This document shows, one piece after another, positions 1 through 8,606 of a stretch of 10,575 nucleotides of DNA. Positions within the stretch are counted from its first letter, which is position 1, and every line of letters starts with the position of its first letter. A model generated the notes under the pieces. It did not search any database. It had not been told where the DNA came from and saw only the letters and a list, made by a program, of their open reading frames with translations. Source of the DNA: Lindgomyces ingoldianus. Lineage: Eukaryota > Ascomycota > Dothideomycetes > Pleosporales > Lindgomycetaceae. The stretch spans positions 144,563-155,137 of the forward strand of contig NW_022985187.1 of NCBI RefSeq assembly GCF_010093535.1. Direction: 5' to 3'. The position numbers were made by a program, and so were the translations under genes.

Positions 1-24
1 GATTGATTGATTGTATTGATTGTG
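1..24. repeat. Short GATT microsatellite
   Basis: The window opens with a run of GATT tetranucleotides (three perfect copies, then interrupted ones). It is simple sequence with no coding meaning, and it may extend beyond the left edge. Confidence 0.7.
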
Positions 25-120
25 TTAACTTATCGATCCTTTTTTTTTGCTCTACTCGTGTTGCTCGGCTTTTTGTTCTGCCGATCCGAGTCCCTCGCGC
101 ACTAGCCCTATGCGCGACCA

Positions 121-290
121 GCTTGCAACATGCTGCAATTTGCTGCAAAATGCTGTAACATGCTGCAATTTGCTGCAATTTGCTGCAACATGCTGTAAAA
201 TGCTGCAATTTGCTGCAACATGCTGCAACATGCTGCAATCTGCTGCAACATGCTGCAAAATGCTGCAATTTGCAGCAACATACTGTTCGA
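121..290. repeat. 10-bp minisatellite, about 16 units
   Basis: A 10-bp unit, tgctgcaa followed by two variable bases (tt, ca, aa or tc), is repeated in strict register from 131 to 280, with degenerate units at 121-130 and 281-290. Few substitutions separate the units, so the array is either young or homogenised. Since 10 is not a multiple of three, all frames cycle through the same Cys/Leu/Gln/His-rich peptide, which explains the open frames on both strands here. I see no start context, intron or codon bias, so I do not call a gene. The array is not RIPped, unlike the DNA that begins about 80 bases to its right. Confidence 0.93.
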
Positions 291-394
291 GCTTATTGCT
301 CGTACTATGTAGCAGCTTTCGTCAAACGTTCCTCCTGTCTTGACAGTAGGTGCGCATATCTGACAACCTAATTAACTATAAATAATAATTATAA

Positions 395-830
395 TAGACT
401 TTATTACTAGATTACTACTAGCTAGAGAACTAAAAACAAAACAACTCTATAATATAATTACTATAGTATTAGATAAAACTACAAAATTCCTTTATACTTA
501 GCTAATAAAAAAATCTATTATAGCTAAAAAAAATTTATCTATAAGCTAAAGAAATATGTTTTATTTATTTATAAGTGCCTAGAAACTATTATATTAAATA
601 GAGATAAACTATTTATAAGAAGGTTTTAAAAAGTAGTAATGCAACACCTAACAGTACAGTATTAGCTGTTAACAGTCTATTACTCTAAGATAGATAGACA
701 AACAGAGTAAATAAACTAAAGTATACTTTAATATTTATAAAAAATATGTTAATATGTAATAAAATAACTAGCCTACATAGCTTTTAGTAGCATAACTAGC
801 TATAAACATAACTAACTTTATAACTATAAA
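395..830 (+). pseudogene. Gypsy integrase catalytic core relic
   Basis: In one frame (460-540) the peptide TIVLDKTTKF resembles the 'VVVDRLTK' stretch carrying the first catalytic Asp of retroviral-type integrases (codon 472-474). In the next frame (540-780), NRDKLFIRRF corresponds to the 'SDRG-QF' stretch with the second Asp (603-605), and YSKIDRQTE corresponds to 'YHPQTDGQTE' ending in the catalytic Glu (705-707). The last two acidic residues are 33 residues apart, against 35 in the family, implying a 6-base loss or a divergent loop. Frame changes near 540 and 780-815 and many TAG/TAA codons make it non-functional. Confidence 0.8.
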
Positions 831-831
831 A

Positions 832-1420
832 ATAACGCATAATAAGGCTAACTTTAGCTACAACCTATAATTCTCTTTTTAGAATCCCTAACTATAGAAC
901 TTTAAAGAAGTATAAGAAAAAATTACAACTATAAAAAAACTATACTAAAAATTAGCTTTAAATGCGCTATCTGCCTAATCTAGAATAACAGTACAAGTAA
1001 ACAGAAAACAGACAGAGGAACCTAGCATACAACTAAAGAACAGAGTTTACCTAGAAATAAAAAATCTTACTACAGACAAGCTGTCTAAGAAGCTTGTAAA
1101 AAAAATAATTAAACTATACATAGTTTTTAGCTTTAAGAGACTAAGCTACTACCTTAAGTTACCTTTATTAATAAAGATACACTTATAGTTTTATGTCTTT
1201 AAACCTAAAAAAACACTATTATTTATTTCGTTAGTTACAATAGAATAGAAACTAGCTAAAATAAAGTATAAAATAAAGAACATTTTAAGTTTAAGAAATA
1301 ATAAAAAAGATTTTTTAGTAAAATAAAAAAAGTAGCCTACTAGTAAAAACAAATAGAAACATCTTAGGTATATAAAAATGCTCTAGAGACACTTACTTAC
1401 TTTTAAAGAGCTTAAAGAGC
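832..1420 (+). pseudogene. Gypsy pol C-terminus: GPY/F-like region and chromodomain relic
   Basis: A single plus-strand frame runs about 195 codons, broken only by RIP-type stops. Residues such as KANFSYN near 844 match the 'FFANYG' segment after the integrase core. From 1015, VYLEIKNL..DKLSKKL then LKLP..IKIH matches the family's 'V-L-TKNL...RPSKKLD...LP---KIHPVFH' region just before the pol C-terminus. From 1261, KYKIKNILSLRNNKKDFLVK followed by stop codons at expected Trp positions and PTSKNK matches a chromodomain ('YEVE-IL-SR...YLVKWKGY---NTWEP'). Chromodomains at this site direct insertion to heterochromatin, which fits an AT-rich compartment. Confidence 0.82.
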
Positions 1421-1500
1421 AAAAACTAGCCTAGTAAAAAAGCACAAAAGCTAATAAGTAAAGAAGCTTTAACTACTTGTAAAGATAGAATAGTAGGTGG

Positions 1501-1780
1501 CATAGATAGCACTAAGAGCAAGCTTTTAAAGAAAGATAGAAGTGTATTGTAAGAGAGACGAATTGCTGCCAAGCCTTGCTTGTTAGGATTCATGCTTATA
1601 TACAAAGCACAGGTCTTGTGACCTCTAAACAGGTTAGGGGAGGCTATACTAGCCTGTTCTAGGACATCTAGCCTTACACTACTAACCTATTAAATAGCTG
1701 TAATGTAGGTTAACAAGTTCTAGCTTAAGCATTATTAGAATAAACAAAGTTAGAACAAGAACCTTAAAAGACATAAGGTA
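1501..1780. other. Gap after Gypsy pol, possible LTR or leader, nothing definable
   Basis: No open frame persists. The stretch is less RIPped (CpA and TpG survive at 1560-1640) and has two small perfect hairpins: aggtc/gacct near 1613-1626 and aggcta/tagcct near 1641-1655. Its position just after the chromodomain is where a 3' LTR would start, but I could not find paired TG...CA ends or a second copy in the window. Confidence 0.35.
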
Positions 1781-2068
1781 AAAGAGAAAGGCCAGCTACC
1801 TTTGCCTCTAGCGCTTCTAGCTTATCTAATATAGATAAGTCTCTCTTTATATATTTAGCTAGCTAACTCTAAAGAAGGGCAAGTTGTCTCTCTAGACAAG
1901 CTTTCTTAGCAAAAGCCCTAGCTACATTATAAGAAGCTGCTGCCTCTCTCTCTGCTAGCACTACCTTCTTCTCTACAGCAGCAGCTGCACAATCTAGGGC
2001 TGTAATGTAAGCAGCCTAAGCCTGTTCTATCTCTTTTAGCACCCTGGCACAGTTACAGTCTAACTACT
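1780..2068 (-). pseudogene. RIP-degraded ORF relic with Ala/Glu/Lys/Leu-rich coiled-coil composition
   Basis: Read on the minus strand from about 2068 down to 1780, one frame gives roughly 95 codons with only a few stops, all TAG at positions where CAG (Gln) would restore a helical sequence. Readable pieces are LKEIEQA, AYITALD, EKKVVLAEREAA, LERQLALL and LDKLEALEAKVAGL, strongly amphipathic and coiled-coil-like. The composition recalls C-terminal helical tails of repeat-associated fungal ORFs, but I cannot name a family. The antisense frame is also fairly open, so the coding strand is an inference from the sensible helix pattern. Confidence 0.5.
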
Positions 2069-2095
2069 TCTAGGCCTAGTTAGAAATAAAAGTGT

Positions 2096-2970
2096 TACAC
2101 TAACTTCTCTTTTTTACACACTCTATATAATTCTCTAATAAGCGTAACATTAGACACTTAGAACCTAACAAGTAACAAGGGCTACATGGCTATATCTTTA
2201 TATAATAAAAGAGATTAAAATCTTTCATAGTGCAGAGGTAATAACTAAGACAGAAAGAGCAAGCTATAGTTAGCAGGACCTATAATAAAGTAAAGATAAG
2301 ACTTAGTAGTCTTTAAAAAAACTAACAGCTATAGCAGTATAAATAACGCAGCAAAGACGCGGTAAGAAAGGTAGGCTTGTGTTATAACTAGCAGCTAGTT
2401 AATAGCGCTATAACTAATAGTTAGTAAGCAGATGCTGCGCAGCTAGTAGGCTAAATAACAACTAATAGTAGAACTTCTTTTAGGCAGCCTAGCAGCACAA
2501 GTAGAGCCTAACAAAACCACGCGACAGACTAGGGACCCCTAGAGGACAAAGGATAGATTAGGCATAGGTTGCCCGCAGTGACCGCACGCCAAGCACTGCA
2601 GACACTGCAGGCACTGCAGGCATATTATAAAGTATATAGTTAGGACTTCAGCCTTTAACTAGGAGGCTGTAATTAATGCATTAAATTATTGCCTACTACC
2701 TAGTACTATTAATTAAGTAAATATTCTATTCCTATACTCTGTTACTATCTATTACAGATTGTTACCCTCTGATTCTTATACAGTACAAAGAGGTAAACTA
2801 AGTAGCTAACCTAAATTCCCTAAGCACAACAACAGTACAGACTGTAGACCTGCGACCTAGTCTGCCCTTCTTACTAACCTGTTTCCTTCCTATCAACCCA
2901 ACAGCTCGCTTACTATGCGTGACGGCCAGCCTGATTAGCCTGGCGCACCCAGTAAGTATCGTAACACTAA
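2096..2970. other. Decayed AT-rich repeat DNA without a recognisable gene
   Basis: All six frames are broken by frequent TAG/TAA and I could not recover a protein family. The RIP-like dinucleotide skew persists to about 2500, then weakens: 2510-2620 and 2810-2970 are GC-balanced. A 9-bp unit, (g/a)cactgcag, is repeated three times at 2593-2619. An open frame on the minus strand at 2798-2983 begins at TTG and has no family resemblance; I treat it as non-coding. Confidence 0.5.
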
Positions 2971-3001
2971 GGTGTGTAAGCAACTCGCCTGTAGTCTATG
3001 T
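2971..3001. repeat. Terminal-inverted-repeat-like end related to the 9345-10448 element
   Basis: ggtgtgtaagcaactcgcc at 2971-2989 matches ggtgtgtgagcaactcgcc at 10416-10434, the right end of the palindromic pogo-like element, at 18 of 19 bases; the one difference is TG to TA, as RIP would make. In both places the 19-mer is followed by about 12 further bases and then a TA-rich target-like site. I read 2971-3001 as the right end of a related element whose body lies to the left. Its other end was not found in the window. Confidence 0.6.
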
Positions 3002-3780
3002 ATAACATACGCTAGCTTTTTATTTAACAGTGATTAATCTAGTGCTCTACAAAATAGGTTAGCTATGCTAAGAAAAAGTAGCTAGCTTAGTGATCTAGCC
3101 GACTCGGTGATCTACTACGTTATTTGTAACTAATAATTATATCTACAACTTAAATAAAAAGAAGGGGTGCGCCTTACCTATTGCCTAGCCTTCTCTGTCT
3201 CCTAAACTGCACCTTTTGTTTAACCTCTTAATACTGATTGAGCACGTAACTAAGAAGCAACAGCATTATTAGCTAACAAGGTTAATATCTTAACTCTTAG
3301 GATTTGGAATTTTACCAAGTTCCTTTCGTATAGTTAATAAACTCCATAACGCAGCCTAAATTCAGGCAGAGGACCTTTAATTTGTCAGGCGCTCTGCAAC
3401 ACAATACATCACGCAATACCTAAGTGGTGACTAAAGATTGTGCTTTACTTCCATTAAACAAAAAAGGAACGACATTAGCGGGGAAAGACTTCTCTTCTTC
3501 CGCCTCCAACCTCGGGTAAATATCGCATTTCTGGACCCATGTTAGAATTTCTTATCGACTACCATAATACCTGAGAAACATCTTTCAATTTGGAATATAG
3601 TCCGCACAGACTCAGTACCAATGGAGAGCTGTATATTACTAGCTCCAAGTATTTAGGAGAAGCTCCCGTCGTGCTCCCGCTCAGTAAGGGATTTCACTCT
3701 CTTGACTAATTTGTAACGTGTTCTCGATATCCACTCCATTTATTATCCATCACGGGAGTCACTTGATTATTCGCTTCGTT
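3002..3780 (+). promoter_or_regulatory. Transition zone and presumed promoter of the peptidase gene
   Basis: From 3002 to about 3290 the DNA is still TpA-rich and gene-free. From about 3300 base composition returns to normal, consistent with the upstream region of the gene at 3781. A CCAAT pentamer lies at 3618-3622 and a TATA-like gtatatta at 3631-3638, about 150 bases before the ATG, followed by pyrimidine-rich DNA near 3690-3700. These short motifs are only suggestive; the transcription start cannot be seen. Confidence 0.35.
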
Positions 3781-6222
3781 ATGCAGGAATATCTCTGGAT
3801 TCTGTGGCAGCTCTTAGCTGTCGCATCAGCATGCGAAAGAAATTTCCCAGATGACGACTTCCTTGCGCAATGGCCCACGTCAAAACCCTACCTTACACTT
3901 CGCGCAGAACCATTTCCACCATCTTTAAGCCCCAATGAGAAAGTACTTTCCGACTCATTTGACAGCGCCGAAATCGGAACATGGTTATCATACTACACGC
4001 ATGGTGATCACATCGCCGGTCGTAACAAATCCATGGCTCAGACAACCGCAGATGCGTGGAACTCGAATGGCGTGCCCTCTTCTCTTGTCGAATATGAAGT
4101 CTATTTGAACTATCCGGTGTCGGCAAGCCTGAGTTTAAATTACGCGAATGGGAGTAAGTACAATGCGCAGTTGTTTGAGGACGTAGTGAAGGAGGATGAG
4201 ACAACGAAGTACGAAAATACCGTACCGGCATTCCACGGATATTCAGCGAATGGGAATGTAAGCGCAGAGTATGTATATGTTGGGTGAGTGCGATACTTCA
4301 TACTCCTTTCACGAAATTTGTGGTGTTGGTAGCTAACAAAAGCACTAGACTAGGCCATAAAGATGACTTTGCACGCTTGGTTTCACTTTCTGTGGACCTA
4401 AAAGGAAAGATAGCCTTGGCGAAGTATGGCGGCCCCTTTAGAGGCATCAAGGTTAAGAACGCCCAAGCAAATGGCATGAGCGGAGTGGTTATTTTCACAG
4501 ACCCTGGCAGCGATGGACCACAAGCCAAGAAAGGTGACAAGGCCTATCCTGATGGACCTGCTCGACATCCATCGTCTCTCCAGCGCGGCTCAGTCGCCTA
4601 CATCAGCAACTACATAGGTGACCCCACAACCCCTGGATACCCCTCCAAACCTGGGTTCGCCCGGACCTCAGGCACAGAAGTCTTGCCCAAAATCCCTTCT
4701 CTCCCAATCTCTTACCGCGACGCAATCCCGCTTCTCAGAGCACTCGATGGGTATGGTACAGCCGGGAGTGTCATGCGGCGAGATGGCTGGACGGGTGGCC
4801 TCAATGTGACCTACAGCACTGGGCCTGCCCCTGGAATCACAATATCTATGTCAAATTTAATGAAGGACGCCACCACACCCATTTGGAACGTTATTGGAAG
4901 TATTAATGGGACGAACGCAGATGAAACGATTATCATTGGTAATCATCGTGACGCGTGGGTCATCGGTGGAGCAGGAGATCCGAATTCGGGAACCGCCATG
5001 CTGATTGAGGTTACGAAGGCTTTTGGAGTGTTGATGAAAACTGGATGGAAACCTAAGAGAAACATGTGGGATTTCTCCGCTCAACTGTGAACACAAACTT
5101 AGAGACTGAACTAACTATAGACAGCATTATCGCCTCCTGGGATGCCGAGGAATATGCTTTAATCGGCTCGACCGAATGGGTTGAAGAATACGCCCCCTGG
5201 CTTTCTGGAACTGCGATTAGCTACCTCAACGTAGACATCGCAGTCTCTGGCCCGCTGCCTGGTGCTGATGCCACACCCGAACTTCGCGGTGTCGCCCAAG
5301 ACGTGATGAAGAAGGTAATATACGGGACACAGACGCTCTATGATGCCTGGTACAAGCTCTACCAATTCCGCCCCGAAGACAGCGGCTTTGGAAACTTGGG
5401 CGCCGGAAGTGACTACGCCCCATTTCTACAACTTGGTATCGGCGCGGTAAGAACAGCCCAAAACCTACCCAAATACTCAACTCCTAGGCTACTATACTAA
5501 CGACCATATAGCTCCATTTCGGTATGTCAGGTGGCTCTACCGACCCCGTCTACCACTACCACTCTAATTACGACTCCTACCACTGGATGACCAAATTCTG
5601 CGACCCTAATTTCGCCATACACACTACTGTAGCCCAATATATCACACTCCTAGCCTACCACCTCGCTGACGATGTCATCCTACCCCTCGACCTGGACGCC
5701 TTCGGTCGCAATCTGGGATACTGGGCTCGCGATGTCACCGGCGAAACGATCAACTACGGGGGTGATGTAGGATCCGTGCAACGGCAAGTGAATCTAACTG
5801 ATTTAATTAATGCGTACAAGCATTTCCAGGGCGTAGCGACCACTTTCACAAAGACAATTAAAGCGAGCGGGTTTACGGACGATGCGACAAGAGTGAAGCT
5901 AGCGAACCAGAAGTTGAGGGATTTCCAAAGAGTATTTGTAAGTAAGGAGGGATTAAAGATGAGGCCGTTTTATAAGAATGCGCTTTATGCGCCGAATCGA
6001 GATGATGGTGAGTCACTCTCATTTTCTATCCTAAGCTCTATGGTGGGAGTGCTGGTTGAGAAACATGGTTTCGTGCTAATAATTAGAATAGGATATAAGG
6101 CACAGACATTCCCTGGGACTATCGAAGGTTTGCAGGATAAGAATATCACTCAAGCGAGGGATTGGAATCTGTTTCTGATCAAAGCCATGAATGCGGCCTC
6201 AGATATCTTAACTTTCCAGTAG
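3781..6222 (+). CDS. Secreted M28B metallopeptidase, glutamate carboxypeptidase II-like (5 exons, 722 aa)
   Basis: Likely a zinc exopeptidase of the glutamate carboxypeptidase II/transferrin-receptor family, releasing C-terminal acidic residues outside the cell or in the vacuolar/secretory pathway. Exons: 3781-4283, 4349-5065, 5125-5446, 5512-6007, 6092-6222; spliced length 2169 nt with no internal stop. ATG 3781 is the first in-frame ATG, with G at -3. Residues 1-17 form a signal peptide (hydrophobic LWILWQLLAV, then ASA-C). A PA domain covers about 150-300 and the M28 domain about 340-575. The family's di-zinc residues are present: His367 (NHRDAW), Asp378 (GDPNSG), catalytic Glu415 and Glu416 (SWDAEEY), Asp444 (NVD), His531 (YHSNYDSY). 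A transferrin-receptor-like dimerisation domain covers about 595-718. Several N-glycosylation sequons (NKS, NGS, NVS, NVT, NGT, NLT, NIT) suit secretion. It appears intact and not RIPped. The family is secure; the substrate is inferred. Confidence 0.93.
4284..4348 (+). other. Intron 1 of the peptidase gene (65 nt)
   Basis: It starts GTGAGT and ends ACTAG, with branch site gctaac at 4332-4337. Splicing joins gg to a (Gly168) and gives VGLGHKDDFARL, matching the family. The alternative AG at 4352-4353 would run into a stop at once. Confidence 0.92.
5066..5124 (+). other. Intron 2 of the peptidase gene (59 nt)
   Basis: The donor is GTGGGA (weak), the branch site ctaac lies at 5111-5115, and the acceptor is ACAG at 5121-5124. 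This acceptor is chosen over ATAG at 5120 because only it gives KRNIIIASWDAEEY, placing the catalytic Glu pair in frame. Confidence 0.88.
5447..5511 (+). other. Intron 3 of the peptidase gene (65 nt)
   Basis: The donor is GTAAGA, the branch site ctaac lies at 5497-5501 and the acceptor is ATAG. It is phase 0, joining GIGA to LHFGMSGG just before the His531 region. Confidence 0.9.
6008..6091 (+). other. Intron 4 of the peptidase gene (84 nt, stopless and divisible by three)
   Basis: The donor is GTGAGT, the branch-like gctaat lies at 6075-6080 and the acceptor is ATAG. Splicing restores NRDDGYKAQTFPG, as expected in the dimerisation domain. The intron is 28 codons long without an in-frame stop, so a retained copy would still encode a full-length protein with a hydrophobic insert. 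Confidence 0.85.
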
Positions 6223-6475
6223 CTGAATAGTCCAGCCATTAGTGTGAGTAATAATAACAGCCTCCAAATTTCTTTCTTCTCCATCGTGAGGCGGTAATGA
6301 TGACTCTTATTTTCCAAATTTAGGCACTAATAGGAAGAGCGGTCTGAGAAAGCTAGCAAAAGATTAACACTTCGCTGCTAGATGACTTAGGACCGAAGGG
6401 CTTATCCATTGCCATCTATAATAAGCACATTCGTATGGGTGAAGCTTTTCTACTTCTACCTAGCTTTTCAGCTTA
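6223..6475. terminator. Convergent 3' intergenic region
   Basis: The 253 bases between the stop of the peptidase gene and the stop of the minus-strand Fig1 relic must hold the 3' ends of both. A/T-rich runs such as aataataac near 6249 could serve in polyadenylation, but no AATAAA is present and no gene is seen. Confidence 0.3.
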
Positions 6476-7346
6476 TTAGTCGCTATTTCTATCTAAAGAA
6501 GTGATAGATAGTACCGTGATAAGTATTGCGAAGAAAGTTAGGGAGACAAAAAGGACCGGAATCTACACCAGGGCTACAGCAGCACCTCCAACACTTGCAC
6601 TAACTAAACCACGGCTAGTATTCTCCGCGAGACATGTAATAGAAGCTGCAGAAGTATGCTGCTAAAGGGCTCCCGCAAAAGCTAGAGGCGCGGCAAAAAT
6701 TAAAGCAGTGGTGAGAGCCGCGAAGACAACACGGGATAAGAACGGCTTCACATCAAGAACACTGCCTGTCTGCAAGTCGACTTCTTCGTGCCAACCTAGA
6801 AAGGCTTCCAGCCTAAGGAATGCCAAAAACGAGAGGAAGTCGGCTAAGATTCTGTACTAGATGTTTAGCGCTGATGAAATCTAAGAAAGGGACTGGAAAA
6901 ACTATGTCAGTTCTAAATTTACTTGCGGTTGACACTATATTATAGGGATCCTCGGCGGATCGAATGTTCAAAAACAGATTTCCATAAACTGAGGTGCACT
7001 TCCAGGGGAAGTCGAGATTCCGAGCACAAATGCCAAAATACCCTACTCTAATCTCTAGTCGGGCAGGGTTAGACGGGAAGGTGAATATAGACGGTATGTT
7101 AGAATCGGCTCTGAGGCTTGATGCGTCATTATAGGAGAGGCTAAGGGTGTAAATAGATCTCAATGAGGAATGCGTCGGGTTGGTTCCTGCAAGCAAAATG
7201 CCTGTGCGCCATCCGGTTATTCACAAAGCTAGGTTGCTTCAAATAAGAAACCTGCAATAACATAAGACAGTGATCACTAATATTACCATAACGACATAGT
7301 GATATCCAATGCCTAGAATAGATATCAGTACACACAGAGCTCCTTC
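6476..7346 (-). pseudogene. Fig1-family (Ca2+ regulator and membrane fusion protein) pseudogene
   Basis: Fig1 proteins are four-TM, claudin-like proteins acting in low-affinity calcium influx and cell fusion during mating. Minus-strand reading gives TM1 (ILGIGYHYVVMVILVITVL, about 7316-7262), then after a putative 60-nt intron ILLAGTNP and SIYTLSLSYND. Next come the extracellular signature RVGYFGIC...FPWKC, SKFRTDIVF, TM2 ending FLGWHEEVD, KPFLSRVVFAALTTALIF (TM3), QHTSAAS, and TM4 ending at TAA 6478-6476. Defects: an upstream in-frame TGA at 7349-7347 with no clear ATG; a frameshift between 6920 and 6793 (127 bases between codons that should share phase); TAG at 6664-6662 and at 6565-6563. 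Both TAGs sit where the family has Trp, so TGG-to-TAG by RIP is the simple explanation. The family assignment is strong by motif order. Confidence 0.85.
7202..7261 (-). other. Putative intron in the Fig1 relic (60 nt)
   Basis: Removing 7261 to 7202 (GTTATT...CACAG on the minus strand) joins TM1 (VITVL) through a split Cys codon to ILLAGT, restoring the membrane segment expected in Fig1. The length equals that of the introns in the neighbouring gene, but the donor is weak, perhaps mutated. Confidence 0.5.
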
Positions 7347-7349
7347 TCA

Positions 7350-7748
7350 TTAAGTTTCAGAACACGTACACAGGAGTCACCTTTGTAATATCACTGAAAA
7401 TCCGATTTTCATTGAGGGAGAAGAACAAGCGAAGAACCTTTCAAAGCCTAGGTTCAAAAACATGCATCAAAACCATTAAAGTTGAAGCTAGAGGAGGTGA
7501 AATATCGAAGAATAAGGCTGAGTGGCAGCCTAACCAAGTCGAGCTAAAGCGGGTCTAGTGAGGGACCAGCCCAGTGCTTTAGTGATCCTATTAACTTGGT
7601 ACTTATATACCTCTAGGCCCTGTACTTTCGAGTTGAATTAACTTATGTCACAATGTATCCACTATCGGGGACTGTTAGAATCACTCCAAGGCTGACAGGG
7701 CCCCTGCCAGGGTAGGGACGGGTGCTGTGGCAGTCGCTCGAGGATCTG
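7350..7748. other. Divergent intergenic region, no gene seen
   Basis: About 400 bases separate the heads of the Fig1 relic (minus) and the CorA-like relic (plus). Base composition is near normal and no frame is convincing. It could have held both promoters. Confidence 0.4.
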
Positions 7749-7759
7749 ATGACTGCCAC
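7727..7759. repeat. Perfect 9-bp inverted repeat with 15-nt loop
   Basis: gtggcagtc (7727-7735) pairs exactly with gactgccac (7751-7759). It spans the first in-frame ATG (7749) of the next gene relic. It could be a binding palindrome or an mRNA hairpin; it may also be chance. Confidence 0.45.
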
Positions 7760-7892
7760 GACCAATGCATCAATGCCACACGATGAAGAAGCAGATGATC
7801 CATTACAGGAGGCTTCCAGAACTTATTTGCCTCTAGACGGGACTTGGTACTCTGGCTACATATCACAACTGACTAGGCATATGGGCTATTTG

Positions 7893-7966
7893 GTAAACCT
7901 CCTTGGCGTCTCCATCATCGCAAGGCTAGAAGGATTTGTGTCCTTGGTATCAATCCTCCAAATTAG
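7893..7966 (+). other. Putative intron in the CorA-like relic (74 nt)
   Basis: The donor is GTAAAC and the acceptor AATTAG, phase 0. Its removal joins the frame of exon 1 to the frame of the Pro/Ser linker without a stop. The branch site is unclear (tcaat near 7950). Confidence 0.55.
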
Positions 7967-8606
7967 TTCCCTTCCCCTCCTCTGGTTAGCACACTTCCGA
8001 ATCAGGTCTCTCCTTCTATCCCCCAGTCCCCTCCGCTACGTCAACCACCTCCAGTTAGTACAACACCAGATCAAGTTCCTTCTCCTCATCCTATGACCCA
8101 ATCCCCTCTAGTTAGTTCACTCCCGAATCATGGTCCTCCCCATCCATCTCCACTCCCTCTATCCCGACCGCCGCGCCGTCCGGTTTATTTATATCCGAGT
8201 CTTCAGCGCCACGATGAGCTATGGGCCAGGCTGAAGGATCTATATTCAACCAATAGAGATACGCCGATGAGGGTATTCATCACCGAAGACCTCTGCCCTC
8301 AACCGCTCGAAATCGTTGGGCAAGCTTTCGGTTCCCCTAACCCAGAGGTATTCGCCGATCGCGTGAACGGTGCTCGACACAAGGATGGTTTAGCTTCGGA
8401 AGCACCTTCGGATTCTTGGAGGACATGTGATTTGAGAAACCGTATAGAACCATGAAATGGTATCGTCCAATACATCGCTCAGTTGGGTAATATGGCTTGG
8501 ATATCTCAAAGGACATTTACAACACAGCTGCGACGGGCTCCAAAGAATCCGCCGACGATGGTGGCCCCAGGGCTTCCAACGGCCCGTACAAAGTGAACCG
8601 GAACGG

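Larger units (their letters stand above)
385..1500 (+). mobile_element. 5'-truncated, RIP-degraded Ty3/Gypsy chromovirus fragment
   Basis: The AT-rich block keeps, in order on the plus strand, the integrase catalytic core, a GPY/F-like C-terminal region and a chromodomain: the 3' end of a Gypsy pol gene of the chromovirus type. Reverse transcriptase, RNase H, protease and gag are absent, because homology starts inside integrase near 385-395, right after the non-RIPped minisatellite flank. The stops are TAG/TAA where Gln or Trp is expected, so RIP is the main decay process, with a few indels shifting frame. A 3' LTR should follow at about 1500-1560, but I could not fix its ends. The class is fairly certain; the exact family is unknown. 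Confidence 0.82.

Noticed and set aside
47..371. Cys/Leu/Gln-rich open frames on both strands over the minisatellite
   Set aside because: They are frame-cycled translations of a 10-bp repeat, open in several frames, without gene features.
2798..2983. 61-codon minus-strand open frame
   Set aside because: It starts at TTG, lies within a probable transposon end and shows no family resemblance.
3718..3780. Upstream extension of the peptidase gene
   Set aside because: The extension begins at GTG, not ATG; ATG 3781 is the first in-frame ATG and is followed directly by a good signal peptide.
4857..5480. Minus-strand open frames within the peptidase gene
   Set aside because: They are antisense shadows of the conserved coding exons.
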